Of a DNA stretch of 64,000 nucleotides, positions 27,224-36,024 are shown piece by piece. Location of the stretch: positions 62,001-126,000 of the forward strand of contig DRGL01000023.1 of the NCBI GenBank assembly GCA_011050085.1, in the 5' to 3' direction. Both the position numbers and the translations under genes were made by a program. Source of the DNA: Pricia antarctica (GTDB lineage: Bacteria; Bacteroidota; Bacteroidia; Flavobacteriales; Flavobacteriaceae). The number at the start of each line of letters is the position of its first letter. Position 1 is the first letter of the stretch. The notes under the pieces are model-generated. The model searched no databases and was not told where the DNA came from. It saw only the letters and a list, made by a program, of their open reading frames with translations.

Positions 27224-27688
27224 ATGAAATCTATCTCAGAAAGAATTGAAGAGCTCGGCTTGACATTACCGCCCGCGCCGCCACCGGCAGGACTTTATAA
27301 ACCTGTACTCGTTATAGAAAATTTCTTATATGTTTCAGGACAAGGGCCCATGCTGCCCGATGGCTCCCTGATGAAGGGTAGGGTCGGTGATACACTTACG
27401 CTTGACGAGGGGAAAGCAGGTGCGCGCCAAGTAGCCTTGACCATGCTTTCGACCATTCAGACCCACTTTAAGGATATCGACCGAATAAAGCGCTTGGTAA
27501 AAACCTTGGGAATGGTCAATTGTTCCCCTGATTTCCATGACCATCCTTTGGTCATCAATGGCTTTAGCGAGCTTATGGCCGAAATTTTAGGAAACGAAAA
27601 TGGCGTAGGGGTTCGTAGTGCCGTGGGTATGATGCTTCCCGGAGGGATTTCTGTGGAAATCGAGGCTATGTTCGAATTACATTCTTAA
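27224..27688 (+). CDS. RidA/YjgF-family protein
   Basis: A 154-residue member of the Rid family, which hydrolyses reactive enamine/imine intermediates released by PLP enzymes. The marks are FLYVSGQGPMLPDG, and VRSAVGMMLPGGISVEIEAM with the conserved arginine that holds the carboxylate. The start at ATG 27224 (MKSISERIEELG) is preferred; an in-frame ATG at 27179 adds 15 unlikely residues. It is 3 bp before the D-threonine-aldolase-like gene. A PLP dehydratase or aldolase making 2-aminoacrylate would explain the pairing. Confidence 0.87.
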   Translation: MKSISERIEELGLTLPPAPPPAGLYKPVLVIENFLYVSGQGPMLPDGSLMKGRVGDTLTLDEGKAGARQVALTMLSTIQTHFKDIDRIKRLVKTLGMVNCSPDFHDHPLVINGFSELMAEILGNENGVGVRSAVGMMLPGGISVEIEAMFELHS

Positions 27689-27691
27689 TGT

Positions 27692-28804
27692 ATGACCATT
27701 CAAAACTGGTTTGAATTATCGGATAATGAGGACGTTATCTCACCCGCGCTACTAGTATATCCTGAACGAATACTTCATAATATCCGCATTATGATAGAAA
27801 TGGCGGGAGGTACCGAATATCTTCGACCACATATCAAGACCCACAAAACTGCGGAAATTATAAAGATGCAACTGGACCAGGGTATTCAAAAATTTAAATG
27901 CGCCACGATTGCCGAGGCCGAACTATTGGCGCTTTGTAAAGCCCCTGATATTCTTTTGGCAATGCAGCCGGTAGGCACTAGCACAAAACGTTTTTTTGAT
28001 TTGATGGATACTTATCCGGATTCAAAATTTTCGGCACTTGTAGATAATACGGATACGTTTGAAGCTTTATCTACTTTCGCAAAATCAAAAGCTTTGAAAA
28101 TTTCACTTTGGATGGATATCAATTGTGGGATGAACCGAACGGGGATAATTCCCGATGAAAGTGCAGTTGCCCTTTATCAAAAAATGGATGCTGATCCGAA
28201 CATTGAAATATTGGGATTGCACGCCTATGATGGCCATATTCATCATAAAGATGTTGTGGAAAGGAAGAAAGCTTGTGACAATGCCTTTGCAAACGTCATT
28301 GATTTAAAGAAGAATTTGGTATCAAAAGGATTAAAAGTCAACGGAATCGTTGCCGGAGGTTCCCCTACCTTTCCATTCCATGCCAAACGTGAATCAGTAG
28401 AAGCCAGTCCGGGCACAACACTACTTTGGGATGCCGGATACGCCGCTTCTTTTCCAGAAATGGAGTTTCTGCCCGCTGCTGTACTTCTTACCCGAATTGT
28501 TAGTAAACCAAACGAAAATACAGTCTGCTTAGATTTGGGGCACAAACATATGGCTTCCGAAATGCCGTTCCCCAGAGTGCAATTTTTAAATATGAACGAT
28601 TGTATCCAAAAAGGGCAAAGTGAAGAGCATTTCGTACTTGGATGCGAAAATGTAACACATTTAAAAGTCGGTGCCGTTTGCTATGCGCTTCCGGTTCATA
28701 TATGTCCGACAGTTGCGAAGTACGAAGCGTTGCAGGTGGTTTCTGAAGGTCAGGTCATCGAGTCTTGGAAAGTAGCGGCCAGAAATCAGCAAATAAGCAT
28801 TTGA
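27692..28804 (+). CDS. D-threonine aldolase / D-serine dehydratase family PLP enzyme
   Basis: A 370-residue fold-type III PLP enzyme (alanine-racemase-like barrel plus a D-serine-dehydratase-like C-domain). The PLP lysine is Lys49 in RPHIKTHKT. The C-terminal metal site reads PVHICPTV, giving His336 and Cys338. In characterised enzymes from memory, the bacterial D-threonine aldolase uses His and Asp at these places and the eukaryotic-type D-serine dehydratase His and Cys, so the deamination role deserves thought. It acts on D-3-hydroxy amino acids, making glycine plus aldehyde or pyruvate plus ammonia. The RidA gene in front fits an enamine-producing reaction. Confidence 0.88.
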   Translation: MTIQNWFELSDNEDVISPALLVYPERILHNIRIMIEMAGGTEYLRPHIKTHKTAEIIKMQLDQGIQKFKCATIAEAELLALCKAPDILLAMQPVGTSTKRFFDLMDTYPDSKFSALVDNTDTFEALSTFAKSKALKISLWMDINCGMNRTGIIPDESAVALYQKMDADPNIEILGLHAYDGHIHHKDVVERKKACDNAFANVIDLKKNLVSKGLKVNGIVAGGSPTFPFHAKRESVEASPGTTLLWDAGYAASFPEMEFLPAAVLLTRIVSKPNENTVCLDLGHKHMASEMPFPRVQFLNMNDCIQKGQSEEHFVLGCENVTHLKVGAVCYALPVHICPTVAKYEALQVVSEGQVIESWKVAARNQQISI

Positions 28805-28881
28805 TGTGCAACAATCTAAAACTTTAGTAATCCTTAATATCTCTAGAAACCGATAATTATCCCAACTTTCAAATCAATACC

Positions 28882-29946
28882 ATGTTTATCTTCGATGCCC
28901 ATCTAGACCTTGCCATGAATGCCATGGAATGGAACCGCGACCTAACTTGGTCTGTACAAGAAATACGTAAAAGCGAAATCGGAATGACCGACAAGCCAGA
29001 CCGCGGTCGCAACACCGTTTCCTTAGATGCTATGCGTAAGGGTAATATCGGATTGTGCGTGGCAACCCAGATTGCGCGCTATGTTAAAAAGGAGAATCCA
29101 CTTCCGGGATGGAACTCTCCACAACAGGCTTGGGCACAGACCCAAGGGCAACTTGCCTGGTATCGAGCCATGGAGCATATTGGGGAAATGGTACAAATTA
29201 CAAACTACAATGACCTAAATGCTCACTTGACAGTGTGGAATGAAGAAGGGCTAAAAAAACCGATTGGTTATATCTTAAGCCTTGAGGGGGCAGATTCGAT
29301 ATTATCTATGGAGCACTTAGAACAATCGTATGAACAAGGTTTACGGGCCATCGGTCCGGCGCACTACGGTCCGGGCACATACGCTTTTGGCACAGATTCT
29401 ACTGGAACCATAGGTGTAAGGGGAAAAGAACTTTTAAAGAAAATCGCCCAGCTCAATCTCATTCTAGATGCCACCCACCTTTGTGACCAGAGTTTTTGGG
29501 ACACCATGGATGTTTACGATGGGCCAATCTGGGCAAGTCATAACAATTGCCGAGCCTTGGTAGATCATAACCGACAATTTTCGGACGATCAAATTAAAGA
29601 ACTGATCACAAGAAAAGCGGTTATAGGTATGGCACTAGATGCATGGATGATGGTGCCGAATTGGGTCCGTGGGCAATCAACACCTCAAACTATGGGTGTA
29701 TCGTTACAGCAAATGATCGATAATATCGATCACATATGTCAATTGGCAGGTAATGCCAATCACGTAGGCATCGGTACAGATCTTGACGGTGGTTTTGGCA
29801 CGGAGCAGTCGCCCTCAAATATTGATACCATTGCCGACCTTCAAAAAATACCTGAATTATTAAAGGTTCGAGGATATTCTGAAACAGATATAAGAGGTAT
29901 TATGAACCAAAATTTCATTGGTTTTCTAAGAGAAGCTTGGGCATAA
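28882..29946 (+). CDS. Membrane-dipeptidase-family (M19) metallohydrolase
   Basis: A 354-residue renal-dipeptidase-type enzyme. Zinc ligands are recognisable: FDAHLD (His-x-Asp), the bridging Glu in SLEGADS, and histidines in LDATHLCDQSF and WASHNN; IGTDLDGGFG supplies the conserved aspartate. Members cleave dipeptides with a D- or L-residue at the C-terminal position. No signal peptide is seen, so it probably works in the cytoplasm. In the group gntP / RidA / D-TA / M19 it could free D-amino acids for the preceding enzyme. Confidence 0.88.
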   Translation: MFIFDAHLDLAMNAMEWNRDLTWSVQEIRKSEIGMTDKPDRGRNTVSLDAMRKGNIGLCVATQIARYVKKENPLPGWNSPQQAWAQTQGQLAWYRAMEHIGEMVQITNYNDLNAHLTVWNEEGLKKPIGYILSLEGADSILSMEHLEQSYEQGLRAIGPAHYGPGTYAFGTDSTGTIGVRGKELLKKIAQLNLILDATHLCDQSFWDTMDVYDGPIWASHNNCRALVDHNRQFSDDQIKELITRKAVIGMALDAWMMVPNWVRGQSTPQTMGVSLQQMIDNIDHICQLAGNANHVGIGTDLDGGFGTEQSPSNIDTIADLQKIPELLKVRGYSETDIRGIMNQNFIGFLREAWA

Positions 29947-30002
29947 TCGGAAACTGGATATATTTTCCTTATTTTAGAGATGATTAGACCGTTTAGGATG
30001 TC

Positions 30003-30740
30003 ATGAACAGAAGAAAATTTTTACACCGTTCAGCGCTTGCTCTCTTAGCGACTCCTTTCTTAGGATGTTTGGGTGGTCAAGGTTTCCGGTTTGAAAAAAA
30101 CCAGGTCATTGGCTGTTTCGGCGATAGTATTACAGCGCAGAAAGATGGTTATGTCAAAATATTACAATCCAAAGTAGAAGGTGCGCATCCAGAAATGGGA
30201 CTAAAATTTATTAACCATGGTCTAAGCAGTGAAACCGTTACCGGGCTCACAGAAAATGACCACCCCGGCCCAAGACCCTATCTCTTTGACCGATTGGATG
30301 GTATTTTGGATGCGGATCCAATACATATAGCCACTTTCTGCTATGGAATTAATGACGGCATCTACGGTAAGCCCTCTGAAGAATTGTTTAATAGTTTCAA
30401 AATTGGGGTTTACTCATTTTTGGAGAAAATGCGTCAGAGAAATATTCCAGCTCTGTTATTAACACCTTGTCCTTTGGTTTTGGAGACCGCACCGATAGTA
30501 TCATCCGTTTCTAAAGATTTTAGTTATAAAAATCCTTACCCGGAATATGACGAAGAAGTTCTACAAGAATTTAAGCGAATTATTCTTCATATGAATCATC
30601 CATTCGCCAAGGCGAAAATCGATGTACATACGCCCCTGCTAGAAAATCAGCAGGTATGTTACGACAAAGACCCCATACATCCAAATTTAAATGGTCATGA
30701 AGTGATAGCCAATACGATTATCGAGAATTTGGCGTTTTAA
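30003..30740 (+). CDS. SGNH/GDSL hydrolase with a Tat lipoprotein signal
   Basis: A 245-residue SGNH esterase with all four blocks: block I CFGDSITAQ (Ser42), block II glycine in NHGLSSETV, block III CYGINDGIYG (Asn) and block V DPIHPNLNGH (Asp and His). The N-terminus MNRRKFLHRSA is a twin-arginine signal, and LGC at about 20-22 is a lipobox, so the protein is folded before export and lipid-anchored. Typical substrates are acetyl or acyl esters on glycans or small molecules. It may be the last gene of the D-amino-acid group or independent of it. Confidence 0.87.
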   Translation: MNRRKFLHRSALALLATPFLGCLGGQGFRFEKNQVIGCFGDSITAQKDGYVKILQSKVEGAHPEMGLKFINHGLSSETVTGLTENDHPGPRPYLFDRLDGILDADPIHIATFCYGINDGIYGKPSEELFNSFKIGVYSFLEKMRQRNIPALLLTPCPLVLETAPIVSSVSKDFSYKNPYPEYDEEVLQEFKRIILHMNHPFAKAKIDVHTPLLENQQVCYDKDPIHPNLNGHEVIANTIIENLAF

Positions 30741-30773
30741 CAAGTACCTGCATTCCCATGGCAGGGTATTTGT

Positions 30774-30781
30774 TATCTTTA
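30774..30781 (+). promoter_or_regulatory. -7 box that overlaps the first in-frame ATG of the next gene
   Basis: TATCTTTA ends on the A of the ATG at 30781. A transcript starting about seven bases downstream could not use that ATG, which supports the ATG at 30805 as the true start. The -33 half is not clear. Confidence 0.35.
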
Positions 30782-30804
30782 TGTTCGTTTTTACCATTTT
30801 AGAA

Positions 30805-31467
30805 ATGCCGAAAAGCTATTCATTATTTATACTTATCTTCTTTCTTTTGGCCTCTTTAAGCTATGGCCAAACTGACCTGCCGACTCAAAAACCTTTGGAA
30901 ATTGGTGTCGGAAACAAGATAGATGATACTGCTGAACCTCAAAAAGGTACGTCATTGAATATACCTTCTGTCATTGACAACAGTCCTGAAGTCAATTTAG
31001 AGATGAATAAGCGCAATCCGGTAAAAATGTTGCCCGATCGTGAGTTGGTTCAAGCAGGCACAGGCATGAAAATCGATCCGAAAGCTGGACCACGGGAACC
31101 CAAAGAAGGTTCTAGGGAGCACTTTTCGGATATGTATCTCGGCGATGTAAAAAGTGGTGGTAAATTCGTAGGCATTGTTTGCCGCGACCATGAATATGTA
31201 GACGGAGATCGGGTAAAAATATGGCTTAATGGAAATGTAATCGAGCCGAACACTTTATTGACCGGATCTTTTAAAGGTATAAATGTCGATTTGGAAGAAG
31301 GCTTCAACCGTTTTGAATTTGAGGCATTGAACGTTGGATCTTCGCCACCTAATACTGCGCAAATTGATGTTTACGATGATAAGGGTGTTCTTATTTATAC
31401 TAATAAGTGGTTGCTATCAACAGGTTCAAGAGCTACTCTAATTGTTACAAAGGAAGCGGAGGAATAA
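30805..31467 (+). CDS. Secreted protein of unknown function
   Basis: A 220-residue exported protein with a strong signal peptide (FILIFFLLASLSYGQ). A linker of about 90 residues rich in charged residues follows (a conserved-looking stretch is LPDRELVQAGTGMKID), then a C-terminal beta-sandwich-like domain (about 105-215: VDGDRVKIWLNGNVI, LEEGFNRFEFEALNVGSSPPNTA, LLSTGSRATLIVTKE). The last part resembles carbohydrate- or calcium-binding accessory domains, but I do not recognise a family. The start at 30805 is chosen because the earlier ATG (30781) lies on a promoter box and adds residues before the signal peptide. A 1-kb gene-free stretch follows. Confidence 0.7.
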   Translation: MPKSYSLFILIFFLLASLSYGQTDLPTQKPLEIGVGNKIDDTAEPQKGTSLNIPSVIDNSPEVNLEMNKRNPVKMLPDRELVQAGTGMKIDPKAGPREPKEGSREHFSDMYLGDVKSGGKFVGIVCRDHEYVDGDRVKIWLNGNVIEPNTLLTGSFKGINVDLEEGFNRFEFEALNVGSSPPNTAQIDVYDDKGVLIYTNKWLLSTGSRATLIVTKEAEE

Positions 31468-32485
31468 TCTTCACATTTATTTCAGGAAAATTCTCTTTTA
31501 TGTCACGAGATAATTAATCAGTGGCTTCAAATACAGCCGGTGTTATTGACCCTAAAAATTTCTTATTAATCTCGTTTTCTAATCTTCTATTTTTAATCGG
31601 TCCTTTTTGCAAATCAATAATTGCAACATTTTGGGAGATTCGGTTAGTTTTTTTCTACATGAAATTTACCATGCCAGTGCATTCTAGTACTAAGTTCTTT
31701 CAATTTACGTATGCTGCCGCAACAATTTAGGCACAACGTATATACAGTGATTGATGCTTATTGGCAGGTGAGATTAGGTATTTAAAATGTCATTAATGGG
31801 CATATCAAATGTCATTATGATGCATACTTACTTTCATGTACCGGAAATTGACATCGCCATTAGTAGTTCACTAGCTATACTCCTTTACTGGGATATTTGT
31901 ACGACGCAGGGGTTTCTTATCACCTTTATTTAGTAAACACCAATAGGCGCCTAAGTCTAGGATACTTGGAATACGAAAGTTTAGGTTTATGCTATTAAGG
32001 TCAAAATGGCCGTCTTATAAAACTCAATATTCATAATTATAATAAGGTGACTTTTAAATCATCTTTAGAATTCTTTTAGTATTCACCCATACATTTACAG
32101 AATTCTTTTGATACAAAAGATAATTTTCAAAAGCGTAACGAACATAGTATCGGTTATTTACATAATTGAGAGGAGCAAAAATCTCCATGTAACCGGATTC
32201 GGACACAGATTTTAAGGGAAGTAATAGTTCCTATGGTCAGGTCTAATTATAATCAAAGTATACTTGGTTTACACATTCCTTCTCAACACAGAGGTTGGTT
32301 TAACTATATCATTTATGAGGAAGAGTACCAAAGCCTAGCAAAAAATGACGCTGGGAATATTTATGGTACTACATATAGCTATTAACAGTTAATACCATAC
32401 TGGTGAATCAGACGTACAATATAAGATATATCAATTTGTATTTACGCAATCGAAATAATCTTATGGTCTAAAAAATAGTTGACCA
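31468..32485. other. Gene-free 1-kb stretch with possible decayed coding fragments
   Basis: No intact gene is visible. The minus strand has three short protein-like stretches broken by stops. About 44 codons end near 31521 (includes AIIDLQKGPIKNRRLENEIN and FLGSITPAVFEATD). About 20 codons lie near 31805-31865 (TTNGDVNFRYMKVSMHHNDI). About 59 codons lie at 32054-32230 (includes SGYMEIFAPLNYVNNRYYV). I cannot name a family for any of them. They may be one or two dead genes or chance in AT-rich DNA. Confidence 0.3.
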
Positions 32486-33145
32486 ATGAATAGTATTTTA
32501 GATTTTTTACTGCATTTAGACGCTTATCTGTTTACCATGATAATAGATTATGGCCCATGGGTCTATGCCATCCTATTTGCGTTTATTTTCATTGAAACAG
32601 GATTGGTAATAATGCCCTTCCTTCCCGGAGATTCACTCCTTTTTGCTGCAGGCGGATTTTGCGCAGGGGTCGAAAACGAAACTGGAGAAACCGCGCAACT
32701 GAGTCTGTTAATAGTGCTTATTACGCTAATGGCTGCGGCCGTTCTTGGGGATAGTCTTAACTATTACCTTGGGAAAACCTTTGGGCTAAGGGCCCTTGCA
32801 TGGGAAATCGCTGGCAAGAAGCTGGTGAGTGAAAAGAACATTGACAAAACCCGTGATTTTTTTGACAAAAACGGTCCTCGAACAATAATTATTGCACGTT
32901 TTATACCCGTAATACGCACATTCGCCCCCTTTGTAGCCGGAATTGGCGGAATGCACTATAGCAAGTTCATCCGTTATAATATTTTAGGCGGCACGGTCTG
33001 GGTATTGGTTTTAACTTCCGTTGGTTATTTTTTCGGAAACCTACCTTTTGTTAAAGATAACTTTGAAATTGTTATTTTCGGGATAATTGCGCTATCCTTA
33101 ATTCCTGTGGGCATAGAATTTTTTAGTGGCAGAAGTAGCAAATAA
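32486..33145 (+). CDS. DedA-family membrane protein
   Basis: A 219-residue DedA/VTT-domain protein. The acidic re-entrant motif is in FIFIETGLVIMPFLPGDSLLF (split here: FIFIETGLVI then MPFLPGDSLLF), and the arginine motif is RFIPVIRTFAPFVAGIGGM. DedA proteins are flippase-like membrane proteins for undecaprenyl phosphate or phospholipids and influence membrane potential and drug tolerance. Four to five hydrophobic helices are visible. It follows the gene-free stretch and precedes the sulfatase by 238 bp without other partners. Confidence 0.9.
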   Translation: MNSILDFLLHLDAYLFTMIIDYGPWVYAILFAFIFIETGLVIMPFLPGDSLLFAAGGFCAGVENETGETAQLSLLIVLITLMAAAVLGDSLNYYLGKTFGLRALAWEIAGKKLVSEKNIDKTRDFFDKNGPRTIIIARFIPVIRTFAPFVAGIGGMHYSKFIRYNILGGTVWVLVLTSVGYFFGNLPFVKDNFEIVIFGIIALSLIPVGIEFFSGRSSK

Positions 33146-33383
33146 ATGAACTGAACGCAGCAATTAATAGGGATTAGTCCTCCACTATATAACGAAAAGA
33201 AATCATATCAAAGAAGGACAAAAGTCCTATTGCAAAGTATTATAAAAAAAGCTAAACGCTTTATCAATAAAACTTTCCCTTCCGCTCGTTTCTTACGGTA
33301 CATATTCACGCAATCATTTTTCGTAGAGCATAAAATAAATTATTTTTAGACCTATATGGTTACACCGAACCAAATTCCCTCCC

Positions 33384-35072
33384 ATGAAGAACAATTGGCT
33401 AGGCTTTCTCTCAATTATTATAATAGTATTTATACTTGGTTGTAACGAAAAACAGGAACAGGAACCCACTCGGCCGAATATAGTATTTATCATGTCAGAT
33501 GACCATGCCTACCAGGCAATATCGGCTTATGACAATAGTTTAATAGAGACTCCGAACATTGATAGAATTGCCAAAATGGGAATGTTGTTTACCAATGCGA
33601 GCGTTACCAACTCCATTTGTGCGCCATCAAGAGCGACTATCTTAACGGGTAAACACTCCCACAAAAATGGTAAAGTTGACAATGTATCTCCGTTTGATAC
33701 CACCAATGTAACCTTTCCGCAATTGTTACAGAAGGCGGGCTATCAAACCGCCATGTTCGGGAAGTTGCACTTTGGCAATAATCCAAAAGGTTTTGACCAA
33801 TTTAAAATACTTCCTGGACAGGGGTCATATTACAACCCGGAGTTTATCACTAAAAAGGAGGGCGAAATTAAGGTGGCCGGCTATGTTACTGATATTGTGA
33901 CGGACATGACCCTTGATTGGTTGAAGGAGGAAAGGGAAAAAGAAAAACCATTTATGTTGATGTATCTTCACAAAGCACCTCATCGCGCGTGGTTAATGGC
34001 AGAGAGGCATATGAAAGAATATACCAATAAAATCTTTCCGGAACCCGCAACGTTAATCGATGAGCATGAAGGAATGCCGGCAGCTAAGGTCGCCCAAATG
34101 AACATTAATGGAAATATGGGTTGGGCAGGAGATAACAAGGTATATCCAGCGGTTATGGACGAACTGGGACTTGAGGAGATAGGCTTAGATAAAATACGAT
34201 ATGAGAATCAGATTGCACGGTTTGATTCTATTCAAAAGGCCAATTTTGATGCTGCATATAAACCAATCATGGATGAATTCAAAATAAGATATCCGAACAT
34301 GTCTGAAAAAGACTTGGCAAAATGGCGTTATCAAAGGTATATGCAAGATTATCTTGGTACAATTGCATCCGTTGACGAGAACGTAGGCAGAGTATTGGAT
34401 TATTTAGAGGCGAACGATTTAATGGATAATACCATTATCGTATATACGTCCGACCAAGGCTTTTATCTTGGAGAGCATGGTTGGTTCGACAAGCGGTTCG
34501 TTTACGACCAAAGTTTTAAGACCCCTCTTTTGGTTTCGTGGCCAAATAGGATAAAAGCAGGAACTACCTCAAATGAACTCGTACAAAATCTCGATTTTGC
34601 ACAGACCTTCTTGGATGTAGCGGATGTAAAGCAACCTGCCGATATGCAGGGTAAAAGTCTGGTTCCGGTTCTTACAGGTGATTTGGATAATTGGGAGCGC
34701 GACGCTGTCTACTATCATTATTATGAACACCCTTCTGAACATAATGTGAACCGACATTATGCAGTTATCACCAAAGATTATAAGTTGATACATTACTACT
34801 TTGACCTTGATTACTGGGAATTGATAGACAGAAAGAAGGACAGTTTAGAGCAACATAATTATTACGATGATTCCGCATATACAGCAATTCAAAAAGACTT
34901 ACATCTAAAAATGGATGATTTACGCGAACAGTATGGTGATTCCGAAGCTCTGAGCCAGCAATACATCGATGAATTTATGCCACTGGCAAAAGATGGAAAG
35001 GTTTATGGTGTCGAAAAGACAATTTTGGAACCCATTGTTGATAAATGGGAAGAATCCAAAAAAACCGATTAA
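33384..35072 (+). CDS. Family S1 sulfatase lipoprotein (N-acetylglucosamine-6-sulfatase-like)
   Basis: A 562-residue type I sulfatase. The formylglycine motif is CAPSR (Cys79, followed by ATILTG). Calcium ligands are in MSDDHA (Asp39, Asp40) and YTSDQGFYLGEHG. The signal peptide ends in the lipobox ILGC (Cys20), so it is exported and anchored. The blocks GQGSYYNPEFI and ETPNIDRIAKMGM resemble subfamily S1_11, which includes 6-O-GlcNAc sulfatases; the subfamily call is moderate. An anaerobic-type sulfatase-maturing enzyme would be needed and is not in the window. No glycoside hydrolase or SusCD pair is adjacent, so this is not a classic polysaccharide locus. Confidence 0.88.
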   Translation: MKNNWLGFLSIIIIVFILGCNEKQEQEPTRPNIVFIMSDDHAYQAISAYDNSLIETPNIDRIAKMGMLFTNASVTNSICAPSRATILTGKHSHKNGKVDNVSPFDTTNVTFPQLLQKAGYQTAMFGKLHFGNNPKGFDQFKILPGQGSYYNPEFITKKEGEIKVAGYVTDIVTDMTLDWLKEEREKEKPFMLMYLHKAPHRAWLMAERHMKEYTNKIFPEPATLIDEHEGMPAAKVAQMNINGNMGWAGDNKVYPAVMDELGLEEIGLDKIRYENQIARFDSIQKANFDAAYKPIMDEFKIRYPNMSEKDLAKWRYQRYMQDYLGTIASVDENVGRVLDYLEANDLMDNTIIVYTSDQGFYLGEHGWFDKRFVYDQSFKTPLLVSWPNRIKAGTTSNELVQNLDFAQTFLDVADVKQPADMQGKSLVPVLTGDLDNWERDAVYYHYYEHPSEHNVNRHYAVITKDYKLIHYYFDLDYWELIDRKKDSLEQHNYYDDSAYTAIQKDLHLKMDDLREQYGDSEALSQQYIDEFMPLAKDGKVYGVEKTILEPIVDKWEESKKTD

Positions 35073-35091
35073 ATAGTTAGTTGTTTTGATA

Positions 35092-35151
35092 TTGGGGCTA
35101 CCCCAAAAAAATTGAGACGGCCGTAATCAAGGTTTTCCCTAAAATTACGGC
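35092..35151. terminator. Hairpins between convergent genes
   Basis: Two stems lie between the convergent sulfatase and the unknown gene: TTGGGG-CTA-CCCCAA (35092-35106), and GCCGTAAT (35120-35127) with ATTACGGC (35144-35151). Neither is followed by a clean T run, so a shared terminator is only likely by position. Confidence 0.35.
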
Positions 35152-35170
35152 TGTATCAATATGGGGTTCG

Positions 35171-35728
35171 TTAATGACTAAAACTTTCTACTAGCTTGCC
35201 TGCAACGCGTCGAGGCCTCTTAAAAAATTGTTTGATCGATATGACCAACTTACTTGCTTTGAAGGGCACAAAATCAAATCTCAAAATCGCTTCTGGCGAC
35301 TCGTCACCTTTGATGGTTAGTCTGTTTTCAATCTCAAAATCCAAGTGGTTGAATCCGTCAGCAGGTTCTTCAACACGGTCGCTATAGACAAAGGTGCTAC
35401 CGTACTCGAGATAGAACCGAAGCCTTGTATAGGTTCCGGGTTCTAGCAAAAGAACACTTTTAGATCTTAAAAAATCGCCTGCGTGAATACCTTTGATTGT
35501 TAATGCATCCTGACCTTTAAAATCAGTTATAAAATGTTCTTTCCCTAGGGTATCGAAAGCGGAGAATTTCGCAATATTCAAATTCATCTCCGATACGTTC
35601 AAATCATCTACAAATTCGTTCTTTAGCACCATATCTTTGATGCATTTTCCATCGGAATCCCATTTAGAGAAATCAAAAGAAAAAGGAACTGTCTGCCATA
35701 TAGTTGGATAATATTTTGTCGTACTCAT
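35171..35728 (-). CDS. Conserved-looking protein of unknown function
   Basis: A 185-residue protein without signal peptide or membrane helix. It reads as a beta-rich domain (FSFDFSKWDSDGK at the start, LEPGTYTRLRFYLEYGSTFVY in the middle) with a helical, basic tail (SKLVISIKQFFKRPRRVAGKL, about 158-178). The middle phrase 'E-P-G-T-Y-x-x-L-R' recalls DUF4382-type beta-sandwiches, but those are usually exported and this one is not. It is convergent with the sulfatase and divergent from aguB. Codon use looks coding throughout, so I take it as real. Confidence 0.65.
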   Translation of the reverse strand: MSTTKYYPTIWQTVPFSFDFSKWDSDGKCIKDMVLKNEFVDDLNVSEMNLNIAKFSAFDTLGKEHFITDFKGQDALTIKGIHAGDFLRSKSVLLLEPGTYTRLRFYLEYGSTFVYSDRVEEPADGFNHLDFEIENRLTIKGDESPEAILRFDFVPFKASKLVISIKQFFKRPRRVAGKLVESFSH

Positions 35729-35994
35729 AACTTTTCGTATTAAAATTATACGCTACAAATTTCCGACGGATTGTGGACTGGTGAAACAACGGAATTTTCC
35801 ACATTCTATAGTATATTACCTTAATATAAACTTTTAGGGATACTTTAACATCAATATACTGCATACCGAGGCTAAAGAAAGCGTCTTTGGTTGTACGGCT
35901 ACACATAGCGATTAAAAAATAAAAACCAAGAATGCATTCTACTCACTTAAGAACCAATTTAAATGTATAAGGTTTTAATATGTCAATCGTTTAA

Positions 35995-36002
35995 TATCTT
36001 TG
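35995..36002 (+). promoter_or_regulatory. -7 box of the aguB-aguA promoter
   Basis: TATCTTTG is an exact TAnnTTTG match 22 bases before the ATG. A TTTT run lies at 35973-35976, about the right place for the -33 half. Confidence 0.55.
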
Positions 36003-36024
36003 CATTTCCAAAAAGCAGAGGAGT

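Noticed and set aside
31521-31730. Plus-strand open frame of 69 codons in the gene-free stretch
   Set aside because: It starts on a non-ATG codon, has unlikely composition (many Phe and Ser) and lies antisense to a more protein-like minus-strand fragment.
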